NCBI GenBank assembly: GCA_964019165.1 | Contig: OZ025272.1 | Location: forward strand, 5,846,993-5,910,992 | Direction of reading: 5' to 3' | DNA length: 64,000 nt | Source of the DNA: Mastigias papua | Taxonomy: Eukaryota; Cnidaria; Scyphozoa; Rhizostomeae; Mastigiidae | Shown: one piece after another, positions 26,551 through 39,218 of the stretch | How positions within the stretch are numbered: the stretch's first letter is position 1 | Layout of the letters: the number at the start of each line of letters is the position of its first letter | Program-made: the position numbers and the translations under genes | Notes under the pieces: generated by a model | Seen by the model: the letters and a program-made list of their open reading frames with translations, nothing else | The model's database searches: none | What the model was told of the DNA's origin: nothing

Positions 26551-27590
26551 AGGTAATGATCAATTGTGCATATACTGTTGTATGAATGAAATTCTATTTA
26601 ATTGCGTCAATCTGATGCATCAAACGTCTTTTACATCTATGGTTGCACCGATGTCAGTAGTTTAGCCAATGCTTCCTACTCATATTAGCTTTAGTCTTTG
26701 TTTTTACACTACATACACTATATAGAGCTTTAAAGTGCCTTACATGTGGCAAAATTGACAATACTATGCAATTGCTACATTTGACTATAAGTGTGTGTGT
26801 TACAGCGCCAAACGATAATCTAAGCATTTTGTGCATTGAATCAAGCACTTTTAATATGATATGACCATCAGATGTGTAGTGATTGCTGTATTTTCAGTGG
26901 TTGCACACATACGTAATTTAGGCCCATTACAGGTAATGTTCAATTGTGCATATACTGTTGTATGAATGAAATTCTAAGCAAGTGCGTCAATCTCATGTAT
27001 CAAACGTCTTTTACATCTATGGGTGCACCGATGTCAGTAGATTAACCAATGTTTCCTACTCATCTTAGCTTTAGTCTTTGTTTTTACACTACATACACTA
27101 TATAGAGCTTTAAAGTGGCTTACATGTGGCAAAATTGACAATACTATGCAACTGCTACATTTGACTATAAGTGTGTGTGTTACAGCACCAAACCATAATC
27201 TAAGCATGTTGTGCATTGAATCAAGCACTTTTAAGATGATATGACCATCAGATGTGTAGTCACTCCTATATTTTCAGTGTTTGCACACATACGTATTTTA
27301 GGCCCATTACAGGTAATGATCAATTGTGCATATACTGTTGTATGAATGAAATTCTATTTAATTGCGTCAATCTGATGCATCAAACGTCTTTTACATCTAT
27401 GGTTGCACCGATGTCAGTAGTTTAGCCAATGCTTCCTACTCATATTAGCTTTAGTCTTTGTTTTTACACTACATACACTATATAGACCTTTAAAGTGCGT
27501 TACATGTGGCAAAAGTGACAATACTATGCAATGGCTACATTTGACTATAAGTGTGTGTGTTACAGTGCCAAACCATAATCTAAGCATGTT
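26551..27590. repeat. Satellite units between two higher-order blocks
   Basis: Units at 26654, 27034 and 27414 show no local period. The unit at 27034 combines GTAGATTAACC and GTCACTCCTATATTTTC (2-unit-repeat type) with a private CAACTGCTACATTTG. The unit at 27414 has TATATAGACCTTTAAAG, a private change in the palindrome region. No gene is seen. Confidence 0.8.
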
Positions 27591-30500
27591 TGTGCATTGA
27601 ATCAAGCACTTTTAATATGATATGACCATCAGATGTGTAGTGATTGCTGTATTTTCAATGTTTGCACACATACGTATTTTAGGCCAATTACAGGTAATGA
27701 TCAATTGTGCATATACTGTTGCATGACTCGAATGCTATTTAAGTGCGTCAATCTGATGCATCAAACGTCTTTTACATCTATGGGTGCACCGATGTCAGTA
27801 GTTTAGACAATGCTTCCTACTCATATTAGCTTTTGTCTTTGTTTTTACACTACATACACTATATAGAGCTTTAAAGTGCCTTACATGTGGCAAAATTGAC
27901 AATACTATGATATTGCTACATTTGACTATAAGTGTGTGTGTTACAGCGCAAAACCATAATCTAAGCATTTTGTGTATTGAATCAAGCACTTTTAATATGA
28001 TATGACCATCAGATGTGTAGTGATTGCTGTATTTTCAGTGTTTGCACACATACGTAATTTAGGCCCATTACAGGTAATGATCAATTGTGCATATACTGTT
28101 GTATGGTTGACATTCTGTGCAAGTGCGTCAATCTCATGTATCAAACGTCTTTTACATCTATGGGTGCACCGATGTCAGTAGTTTAGCCAATGCTTCCTAC
28201 TCATATTAGCTTTAGTCTTTGATTTTACACTACATACACTATATAGAGCTTTAAAGTGCGTTACATGTGGCAAAATTGACAATACTATGCAAGTGCTTCA
28301 TTTGACTATAAGTGTGTGTGTTACAGCGCTAAACAATAATCTAAGCATTTTTGTGCATTGACCCAAGCACTTTTAATATGATATGACCATCAGATGTGTA
28401 GTCAGTGCTGTATTTTCAATGTTTGCACACATACGTATTTTAGGCCCATTACAGGTAATGATCAATTGTGCATATACTGTTGTATGACTGAAGTGCTATG
28501 CAAGTGTGTCAATCTCATGCATCAAACGTCTTTTACATCTATGGTTGCACCGATGTCAGTAGTTTAGCCAATGCGTCCTACTCATATTAGCTTTAGTCTT
28601 TGTTTTTACACTACATACACTATATAGAGCTTTAAAGTGCGTTACATGTGGCAAAATGGACAATACTATGCAATGGCTACATGTCACTATAAGTGTGTGT
28701 GTTACAGCGCCAAACCATAATCTACGCATTTTGTGCATTGAATCAAGTACTTTAAATATGATATGACCATCAGATGTGTAGTGATTGCTGTATTTTCAAT
28801 GTTTGCACACATACGTATTTTAGTCCCATTACAGGTAATGATCAATTGTGCATATACTGTTGTATGACTGAAATTCTATGCAAGTGCGTCAATCTCATGT
28901 ATCAAACGTCTTTTACATCTATGGGTGCACCGATGTCAGTAGTTTAGACAATGCTTCCTACTCATATTAGCTTTAGTCTTTGTTTTTACACTACATACAC
29001 TATATAGAGCTTTAAAGTGCGTTACATGTGGCAAAATTGACAATACTGTGCAATGGCTACATTTGACTATAAGTGTGTGTGTTACAGCACCAAACAATAA
29101 TCTAAGCATTTTTGTGCATTGAATCAAGCACTTTTAATATGATATGACCATCAGATGTGTAGTCGTTGCTGTATTTTCAGTGTTTGGACACATACGTATT
29201 TTAGGCCCATTACAGGTAATGATCAATTGTGCATATACTGTTGTATGGTTGACATTCTGTGCAAGTGCGTCAATCTCATGTATCAAACGTCTTTTACATC
29301 TATGGGTGCACCGATGTCAGTAGTTTAGACACTGCTTACTACTCATATTAGCTTTAGTCTTTGGTTTCACACTACATACACTATATAGAGCTTTAAAGTG
29401 CCTTACATGTGGCAAAATTGACAATACTATGCAATTGCTACATTTGACTATAAGTGTGTGTGTTACAGCGCCAAACGATAATCTAAGCATTTTGTGCATT
29501 GAATCAAGCACTTTTAATATGATATGACCATCAGATGTGTAGTGATTGCTGTATTTTCAATGTTTGCACACATACGTATTTTAGGCCAATTACAGGTAAT
29601 GATCAATTGTGCATATACTGTTGCATGACTCGAATGCTATTTAAGTGCGTCAATCTGATGCATCAAACGTCTTTTACATCTATGGTTGCACCGATGTCAG
29701 TAGTTTAGACAATGCTTCCTACTCATATTAGCTTTTGTCTTTGTTTTTACACTACATACACTATATAGAGCTTTAAAGTGCCTTACATGTGGCAAAATTG
29801 ACAATACTATGATATTGCTACATTTGACTATAAGTGTGTGTGTTACAGCGCAAAACCATAATCTAAGCATTTTGTGTATTGAATCAAGCACTTTTAATAT
29901 GATATGACCATCAGATGTGTAGTGATTGCTGTATTTTCAGTGTTTGCACACATACGTAATTTAGGCCCATTACAGGTAATGATCAATTGTGCATATACTG
30001 TTGTATGGTTGACATTCTGTGCAAGTGCGTCAATCTCATGTATCAAACGTCTTTTACATCTATGGGTGCACCGATGTCAGTAGTTTAGCCAATGCTTCCT
30101 ACTCATATTAGCTTTAGTCTTTGATTTTACACTACATACACTATATAGAGCTTTAAAGTGCGTTACATGTGGCAAAATTGACAATACTATGCAAGTGCTT
30201 CATTTGACTATAAGTGTGTGTGTTACAGCGCTAAACAATAATCTAAGCATTTTTGTGCATTGACCCAAGCACTTTTAATATGATATGACCATCAGATGTG
30301 TAGTCAGTGCTGTATTTTCAATGTTTGCACACATACGTATTTTAGGCCCATTACAGGTAATGATCAATTGTGCATATACTGTTGTATGACTGAAGTGCTA
30401 TGCAAGTGTGTCAATCTCATGCATCAAACGTCTTTTACATCTATGGTTGCACCGATGTCAGTAGTTTAGCCAATGCGTCCTACTCATATTAGCTTTAGTC

Positions 30501-31331
30501 TTTGTTTTTACACTACATACACTATATAGAGCTTTAAAGTGCGTTACATGTGGCAAAATGGACAATACTATGCAATGGCTACATGTCACTATAAGTGTGT
30601 GTGTTACAGCGCCAAACCATAATCTACGCATTTTGTGCATTGAATCAAGTACTTTAAATATGATATGACCATCAGATGTGTAGTGATTGCTGTATTTTCA
30701 ATGTTTGCACACATACGTATTTTAGTCCCATTACAGGTAATGATCAATTGTGCATATACTGTTGTATGACTGAAATTCTATGCAAGTGCGTCAATCTCAT
30801 GTATCAAACGTCTTTTACATCTATGGGTGCACCGATGTCAGTAGTTTAGACAATGCTTCCTACTCATATTAGCTTTAGTCTTTGTTTTTACACTACATAC
30901 ACTATATAGAGCTTTAAAGTGCGTTACATGTGGCAAAATTGACAATACTGTGCAATGGCTACATTTGACTATAAGTGTGTGTGTTACAGCACCAAACAAT
31001 AATCTAAGCATTTTTGTGCATTGAATCAAGCACTTTTAATATGATATGACCATCAGATGTGTAGTCGTTGCTGTATTTTCAGTGTTTGGACACATACGTA
31101 TTTTAGGCCCATTACAGGTAATGATCAATTGTGCATATACTGTTGTATGGTTGACATTCTGTGCAAGTGCGTCAATCTCATGTATCAAACGTCTTTTACA
31201 TCTATGGGTGCACCGATGTCAGTAGTTTAGACACTGCTTACTACTCATATTAGCTTTAGTCTTTGGTTTCACACTACATACACTATATAGAGCTTTAAAG
31301 TGCCTTACATGTGGCAAAATTGACAATACTT
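27590..31331. repeat. 5-unit higher-order repeat (1,902 bp), two copies
   Basis: Units 27795, 28175, 28556, 28936 and the first part of 29317 correspond to 29697, 30077, 30458, 30838 and 31219, all at offset 1,902 bp. Both copies share rare variants: GCATGACTCGAATGC, TTAGCTTTTGTCTTTG, TATGATATTGC, CTACATGTCACTATAA, AGTCGTTGCTG, GTTTGGACACATACG and CTTTGGTTTCACAC. The only difference I noticed in the first 1.8 kb is ATGGGTGCACC versus ATGGTTGCACC (27781/29683). Copy 1 ends within the unit at 29317, at about 29429. There it switches to a different unit type while copy 2 continues. Confidence 0.92.
29317..29696. repeat. Hybrid unit at the end of the 5-unit repeat
   Basis: The first 110 bases (TAGACACTGCTTACTACTC, CTTTGGTTTCACAC) match the unit at 31219. 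From about 29429 it reads ATGCAATTGCTACATTTG, CAAACGATAATC and a 4-T run, like the unit at 26654. The switch lies between the two parental types with no insertion. This is the mark expected of unequal crossover or conversion at the boundary of the duplication. Confidence 0.85.
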
Positions 31332-34300
31332 TACAAGTGCTTAATTTGACTATAAGTGTGTGTGTTACAGCGCCAAACCATAATCTAAGCATGTTTGTGC
31401 ATTGAATCAAGCGCTTTTAATATGATATGACCATCAGATGTGTAGTGATAGCTGTATTTTCAGTGTTTGCACACATACGTATTTTAGGCCCACTACAGGT
31501 AATGATCAATTGTGCATATACTGTTGTATGGTTGACATTCTGTGCAAGTGCGTCAATCTCATGTATCAAACGTCTTTTACATCTATGGTTGCACCGATGT
31601 CAGTAGTTTAGCCAATGCTTCCTACTCATATTAGCTTTAGTCTTTGTTTTTACACTACATACACTATATAGAGCTTTAAAGTGCCTTACATGTGGCAAAA
31701 TTGACAATACTATGCAAGTGCTTCATTTGACTATAAGTGTGTGTGTTACAGCGCTAAACAATAATCTAAGCATTTGTGTGCATTGACCCAAGCACTTTTA
31801 ATATGATATGACCATCAGATGTGTAGTCATTGCTGTATTTTCAGTGTTTACACACATACGTATTTTACGCACATTACAGGTAATGATCAATTATGCATAT
31901 ACTGTTGTATGGTTGACATTCTGTGCAAGTGCGTCAATCTCATGCATCAAACGTCTTTTACATCTATGGTTGCACCGATGTCAGTAGTTTAACAAATGCT
32001 TCCTACTCATATTAGCTTTAGTCTTTGATTTTACACTACATACACTATATAGAGCTTTTAAGTGCGTTACATGTGGCAAAATTGACAATACTATGCAATG
32101 GCTACATTTGACTATAAGTGTGTGTGTTACAGCGCCAAACCATAATCTAAGCATTTTTGTGCATTAAATCAAGCACTTTTAATATGATATGACCATCAGA
32201 TGTATAGTCATTGCTGTATTTTCAGTGTTTGCACACGTACGTATTTTAGGCCCATTACAGGTAATGATCAATTGTGCATATACTGTTGTATGAATGAAAT
32301 TCTAAGCAAGTGCGTCAATCTCATGTATCAAACGTCTTTTACATCTATGGGTGCACCGATGTCAGTAGATTAACCAATGCTTCCTACTCATCTTAGCGTT
32401 AGTCTTTGTTTTTACACTACATACACTATATAGAGCTTTAAAGTGCCTTACATGTGGCAAAATTGACAATACTATGCAAGTGCTACATTTGACTATAAGT
32501 GTGTGTGTTACAGCACCAAACCATAATCTAAGCATGTTGTGCATTGAATCAAGCACTTTTAAGATGATATGACCATCAGATGTGTAGTCACTCCTATATT
32601 TTCAGTGTTTGCACACATACGTATTTTAGGCCCATTACAGGTAATGATCAATTGTGCATATACTGTTGTATGACTGAAATGCTATTAAAGTGCGTCAATC
32701 TCATGCATCAAACGTCTTGTACATCTATGGTTGCACCGATGTCAGTAGTTTAGCCAATGCTTCCTACTCATATTAGCTTTAGTCTTTGTTTTTACACTAC
32801 ATACACTATATAGAGCTTTAAAGTGCGTTACATGTGGCAAAAGTGACAATACTATGCAATTGCTACATTTGATTATAAGTGTGTGTGTTACAGTTCCAAA
32901 CCATAATCTAAGCATGTTTGTGCATTGAATCAAGCACTTTTAATATGATATGACCATCAGACGTGTAGTGATTGCTGTATTTTCAATGTTTGCACACATA
33001 CGTATTTTAGGCCAATTACAGGTAATGATCAATTGTGCATATACTGTTGTTTGACTGAAATTCTATTTAATTGCGTCAATCTGATGCATCAAACGTCTTT
33101 TACATCTATGGTTGCACCGATGTCAGTAGTTTAGCCAATGCTTACTACTCATATTAGCTTTAGTCTTTGTTTTCACACTACATACCCTATATAGAGCTTT
33201 AAAGTGCCTTACATGTGGCAAAATTGACAATACTTTACAAGTGCTTAATTTGACTATAAGTGTGTGTGTTACAGCGCCAAACCATAATCTAAGCATGTTT
33301 GTGCATTGAATCAATCGCTTTTAATATGATATGACCATCAGATGTGTAGTGATAGCTGTATTTTCAGTGTTTGCACACATACGTATTTTAGGCCCATTAC
33401 AGGTAATGATCAATTGTGCATATACTGTTGTATGAATGAACTTCTATTTAATTGCGTCAATCTGATGCATCAAACGTCTTTTACATCTATGGTTGCACCG
33501 ATGTCAGTAGTTTAGCCAATGCTTCCTACTCATATTAGCTTTAGTCTTTGTTTTTACACTACATACACTATATAGAGCTTTAAAGTGCCTTACATGTGGC
33601 AAAATTGACAATACTATGCAATGGCTACATTTGACTATAAGTGTGTGTGTTACAGCGCCAAACGATAATCTAAGCACTTTGTGCATTGAATCAAGCACTT
33701 TTAATATGATATGACCATCAGATGTGTAGTGATTGCTGTATTTTCAGTGGTTGCACACATACGTAATTTAGGCCCATTACAGGTAATGTTCAATTGTGCA
33801 TATACTGTTGTATGACTGAAATTCACTGCAAGTGCGTCAATCTCATGCATCAAACGTCTTTTACATCTATGGTTGCACCGATGTCAGTAGTTTAACAAAT
33901 GCTTCCTACTCATATTAGCTTTAGTCTTTGGTTTTACACTACATACACTATATAGAGCTTTAAAGTGCGTTACATGTGGCAAAATTGACAATACTATGCA
34001 ATTGCTACATTTGACTATAAGTGTGTGTGTTACAGCGCTAAACAATAATCTAAGCATTTTTGTGCATTGAACCAAGCACTTTTAATATGATATGACCATC
34101 AGATGTGTAGTCAGTGCTGTATTTTCAATGTTTGCACACATACGTATTTTAGGCCCATTACAGGTAATGATCAATTGTGCATATACTGTTGTATGACTGA
34201 AATGCTATGCAAGTGTGTCAATCTCATGCATCAAACGTCTTTTACATCTATGGTTGCACCGATGTCAGTAGTTTAGCCAATGCTTCCTACTCATATTAGC

Positions 34301-34989
34301 TTTAGTCTTTGTTTTTACACTACATACACTATATAGAGCTTTAAAGTGCGTTACATGTGGCAAAATGGACAATACTATGCAATGGCTACATGTCACTATA
34401 AGTGTGTGTGTTACAGCGCCAAACCATAATCTATGCATTTTGTGCATTGAATCAAGTACTTTAAATATGATATGACCATCAGATGTGTAGTGATTGCTGT
34501 ATTTTCAATGTTTGCATACATACGTATTTTAGTCCCATTACAGGTAATGATCAATTGTGCATATACTGTTGTATGACTGAAATTCTATGCAAGTGCGTCA
34601 ATCTCATGTATCAAATGTCTTTTACATCTATGGGTGCACCGATGTCAGTAGTTTAGCCAATGCTTCCTACTCATATTAGCTTTAGTCTTTGTTTTTACAC
34701 TACATACACTATATAGAGCTTTAAAGTGCGTTACATGTGGCAAAATTGACAATACTATGCAATGGCTACATTTGACTATACGTGTGTGTATGTGTTACAG
34801 CGCCAAACCATAATCTAAGCATTTTTGTGCATTGAATCAAGCGCTTTTAATATGATATGACCATCAGATGTGTAGTGATTGCTGTATTTTCAGTGTTTGC
34901 ACACATACGTATTGTAGGCCCATTACAGGTAATGATCAATTGTGCATATACTGTTGTAATTTTGACCTTGTGCGCAAGTGTGTCAATCT
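31332..34989. repeat. Mixed satellite units, no local period
   Basis: Units begin at 31600, 31981, 32362, 32742, 33123, 33504, 33884, 34265 and 34645. Unit 31600 carries TTTACGCACATTACAGG and CATTTGTGTGCATTGACCC, the type repeated at 39.2-43.0 kb. Units 32362, 32742 and 33123 are the types of 14084, 15225 and 15606. The tract 33884 to about 34900 recurs near 37693-38705. This region is the meeting point of left-half and right-half unit types. Confidence 0.8.
33884..34900. repeat. Tract duplicated 3,809 bp downstream (10-unit spacing)
   Basis: The units at 33884, 34265 and most of 34645 match those at 37693, 38074 and 38454. Shared markers include GTTTGCATACATACG (about 34509 and 38318), AATCTATGCATTTTG and a 4-bp expansion of the GT run (ACTATACGTGTGTG...). 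The second copy differs by CAATACGTCC versus CAATGCTTCC and GTGTGTGTGTG versus GTGTGTATGTG. Correspondence stops at about 34900/38705. The 3-unit repeat at 35.0-37.3 kb lies between the two copies. Confidence 0.8.
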
Positions 34990-35029
34990 CATGCATCAAA
35001 CGCCTTTTACATCTATGGTTGCACCGATG
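34645..35029. repeat. Unit with a 4-bp expansion of the GT run
   Basis: The usual ACTATAAGTGTGTGTGTTACAG becomes 26 bases reading ACTATACGTGTGTGTATGTG then TTACAG (34775-34800), so the unit is 385 bp. The paired unit at 38454 has the same expansion with GTGTG in place of GTATG. One slippage event followed by one substitution explains both. Confidence 0.9.
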
Positions 35030-37271
35030 TCAGTAGTTTAGCCAATGCTTCCTACTCATATTAGCTTTAGTATTTGATTTTACACTACATACGCTATATA
35101 GAGCTTTAAAGTGCCTTACATGTGGCAAAATTGACAATACTATGCAAGTGCATCAATTGACTTTAAGTGTGTGTGTTACAGCGCCAAACCATAATCTAAG
35201 CATGTTGTGCATTGAATCAAGCACTTTTAATATGATATGACCATCAGATGTATAGTCATTGCTGTATTTTCAGTGTTTACACACATACGTATTTTAGGCC
35301 GATTACAGGTAATGATCAATTATGCATATACTGTTGTATGGTTGACATTCTGTGCAAGTGTGTCAATCTCATGTATCAAACGTCTTTTACATCTATGGGT
35401 GCACCGATGTCGGTAGTTTAGACAATGCGTCCTACTCATATTAGCTTTTGTCTTTGTTTTTACGCTACATCTGCTATATAGAGGTTTAAAGAGCCTTACA
35501 TGTGGCAAAATTGACAATACTATGCAATTGCTACATTTGACTATAAGTGTGTGTGTTACAGCGCTAAACAATAATCTAAGCATTTTTGTGCATTGAACCA
35601 AGCACTTTTAATATGATATGACCATCAGATGTGTAGTCAGTGCTGTATTTTCAATGTTTGCACACATACGTATTTTAGGCCCATTACAGGTAATGATCAA
35701 TTGTGCATATACTGTTGTATGACTGAAATGCTATGCAAGTGTGTCAATATCATGCATCAAACGTCTTTTACATCTATGGTTGCACCGATGTCAGTAGTTT
35801 AGCCAATGCGTCCTACTCATATTAGCTTTAGTCTTTGTTTTTACACTACATACACTATATAGAGCTTTAAAGTGCCTTACATGTGGCAAAATGGACAATA
35901 CTATGCAATGGCTACATGTCACTATAAGTGTGTGTGTTACAGCGCCAAACCATAATCTAAGCATGTTGTGCATTGAATCAAGCACTTTTAATATGATATG
36001 ACCATCAGATGTATAGTCATTGCTGTATTTTCAGTGTTTACACACATACGTATTTTAGGCCGATTACAGGTAATGATCAATTATGCATATACTGTTGTAT
36101 GGTTGACATTCTGTGCAAGTGTGTCAATCTCATGTATCAAACGCCTTTTACATCTATGGTTGCACCGATGTCAGTAGTTTAGCCAATGCTTCCTACTCAT
36201 ATTAGCTTTAGTATTTGATTTTACACTACATACGCTATATAGAGCTTTAAAGTGCCTTACATGTGGCAAAATTGACAATACTATGCAAGTGCATCAATTG
36301 ACTTTAAGTGTGTGTGTTACAGCGCCAAACCATAATCTAAGCATGTTGTGCATTGAATCAAGCACTTTTAATATGATATGACCATCAGATGTATAGTCAT
36401 TGCTGTATTTTCAGTGTTTACACACATACGTATTTTAGGCCGATTACAGGTAATGATCAATTATGCATATACTGTTGTATGGTTGACATTCTGTGCAAGT
36501 GTGTCAATCTCATGTATCAAACGTCTTTTACATCTATGGGTGCACCGATGTCGGTAGTTTAGACAATGCGTCCTACTCATATTAGCTTTTGTCTTTGTTT
36601 TTACGCTACATCTGCTATATAGAGGTTTAAAGAGCCTTACATGTGGCAAAATTGACAATACTATGCAATTGCTACATTTGACTATAAGTGTGTGTGTTAC
36701 AGCGCTAAACAATAATCTAAGCATTTTTGTGCATTGAACCAAGCACTTTTAATATGATATGACCATCAGATGTGTAGTCAGTGCTGTATTTTCAATGTTT
36801 GCACACATACGTATTTTAGGCCCATTACAGGTAATGATCAATTGTGCATATACTGTTGTATGACTGAAATGCTATGCAAGTGTGTCAATATCATGCATCA
36901 AACGTCTTTTACATCTATGGTTGCACCGATGTCAGTAGTTTAGCCAATGCGTCCTACTCATATTAGCTTTAGTCTTTGTTTTTACACTACATACACTATA
37001 TAGAGCTTTAAAGTGCCTTACATGTGGCAAAATGGACAATACTATGCAATGGCTACATGTCACTATAAGTGTGTGTGTTACAGCGCCAAACCATAATCTA
37101 AGCATGTTGTGCATTGAATCAAGCACTTTTAATATGATATGACCATCAGATGTATAGTCATTGCTGTATTTTCAGTGTTTACACACATACGTATTTTAGG
37201 CCGATTACAGGTAATGATCAATTATGCATATACTGTTGTATGGTTGACATTCTGTGCAAGTGTGTCAATCT
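34990..37271. repeat. 3-unit higher-order repeat (1,141 bp), two copies
   Basis: About 34990-36130 recurs at about 36131-37271. Unit starts 35030/35410/35791 correspond to 36171/36551/36932. Shared markers are AACGCCTTTTACATC, TACGCTATATAG, GTGCATCAATTGACTTTAAG, GATGTCGGTAGTTTAGAC, TTACGCTACATCTGC, AGAGGTTTAAAGAGCC and TAGGCCGATTACAGG. I noticed essentially no difference inside the block. After 37271 the sequence resembles the middle unit again (offset 761 bp) but with new changes (CATATCAGC, GGTAAAATTGATAATAATATG). Confidence 0.9.
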
Positions 37272-39218
37272 CATGTATCAAACGTCTTTTACATCTATGG
37301 GTGCACCGATGTCGGTAGTTTAGACAATGCGTCCTACTCATATCAGCTTTTGTCTTTGTTTTTACGCTACATACGCTATATAGAGGTTTAAAGAGCCTTA
37401 CATGTGGTAAAATTGATAATAATATGCAATGGCTACATTTGACTATAAGTGTGTGTGTTACAGCGCCAAACCATAATCTAAGTATGTTTGTGCATTGAAT
37501 CAAGCACTTTTAATATGATATGACCATCAGATGTGTAGTGATTGCTGTATTTTCAGTGTTTGCACACATACGTATTTTAGGCCCATTACAGGTAATGATC
37601 AATTATGCATATACTGTTGTATGGTTGACATTCTGTGCAAGTGCGTCAATCTCATGTATCAAACGTCTTTTACATCTATGGTTGCACCGATGTCAGTGGT
37701 TTAGCCAATGCTTCCTACTCATATTAGCTTTAGTCTTTGTTTTTACACTACATACACTATATAGAGCTTTAAAGTGCCTTACATGTGGCAAAATTGACAA
37801 TACTATGCAATTGCTACATTTGACTATAAGTGTGTGTGTTACAGCGCTAAACAATAATCTAAGCATTTTTGTGCATTGAACCAAGCACTTTTAATATGAT
37901 ATGACCATCAGATGTGTAGTCAGTGCTGTATTTTCAATGTTTGCACACATACGTATTTTAGGCCCATTACAGGTAATGATCAATTGTGCATATACTGTTG
38001 TATGACTGAAATGCTATGCAAGTGTGTCAATCTCATGCATCAAACGTCTTTTACATCTATGGTTGCACCGATGTCAGTAGTTTAGCCAATACGTCCTACT
38101 CATATTAGCTTTAGTCTTTGTTTTTACACTACATACACTATATAGAGCTTTAAAGTGCGTTACATGTGGCAAAAGTGACAATACTATGCAATGGCTACAT
38201 GTCACTATAAGTGTGTGTGTTACAGCGCCAAACCATAATCTATGCATTTTGTGCATTGAATCAAGTACTTTAAATATGATATGACCATCAGATGTGTAGT
38301 GATTGCTGTATTTTCAATGTTTGCATACATACGTATTTTAGTCCCATTACAGGTAATGATCAATTGTGCATATACTGTTGTATGACTGAAATTCTATGCA
38401 AGTGCGTCAATCTCATGTATCAAACGTCTTTTACATCTATGGGTGCACCGATGTCAGTAGTTTAGCCAATGCTTCCTACTCATATTAGCTTTAGTCTTTG
38501 TTTCTACACTACATACACTATATAGAGCTTTAAAGTGCGTTACATGTGGCAAAATTGACAATACTATGCAATGGCTACATTTGACTATACGTGTGTGTGT
38601 GTGTTACAGCGCCAAACCATAATCTAAGCATTTTTGTGCATTGAATCAAGCGCTTTTAATATAATATGACCATCAGATGTGTAGTGATTGCTGTATTTTC
38701 AGTGTTTACACACATACGTATTTTACGCACATTACAGGTAATGATCAATTATGCATATACTGTTGTATGGTTGACATTCTGTGCAAGTGCGTCAATCTCA
38801 TGTATCAAACGTCTTTTACATCTATGGGTGCACCGATGTCAGTAGTTTAGACAATGCTTCCTACTCATATTAGCTTTAGTCTTTGATTTTACACTACATA
38901 CACTATATAGAGCTTTAAAGTGCCTTACATGTGGCAAAATTGACAATACTATGCAAGTGCATCAATTGACTATAAGTGTGTGTGTTACAGCGCCAAACCA
39001 TAATCTAAGCATGTTGTGCATTGAATCAAGCACTTTTAATATGATATGACCATCAGATGTATAGTCATTGCTGTATTTTCAGTGTTTACACACATACGTA
39101 TTTTAGGCCGATTACAGGTAATGATCAATTATGCATATACTGTTGTATGGTTGACATTCTGTGCAAGTGTGTCAATCTCATGTATCAAACGTCTTTTACA
39201 TCTATGGGTGCACCGATG
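37272..39218. repeat. Mixed units, including the copy of 33.9-34.9 kb
   Basis: Units start at 37312, 37693, 38074, 38454 and 38839. 37693 to about 38705 is the partner of 33884-34900. The unit at 38454 has the 4-bp GT expansion and is 385 bp long. The unit at 38839 has GTGCATCAATTGACTATAAG and TAGGCCGATTACAGG, linking it to the blocks on both sides. No gene is seen. Confidence 0.8.

Noticed and set aside
37520..37879. 119-codon plus-strand frame, the longest in the window
   Set aside because: It is one of the same repeat-derived frames, with local differences removing a stop. It lies across the mark at 37693 and its neighbours at the same unit position are closed.
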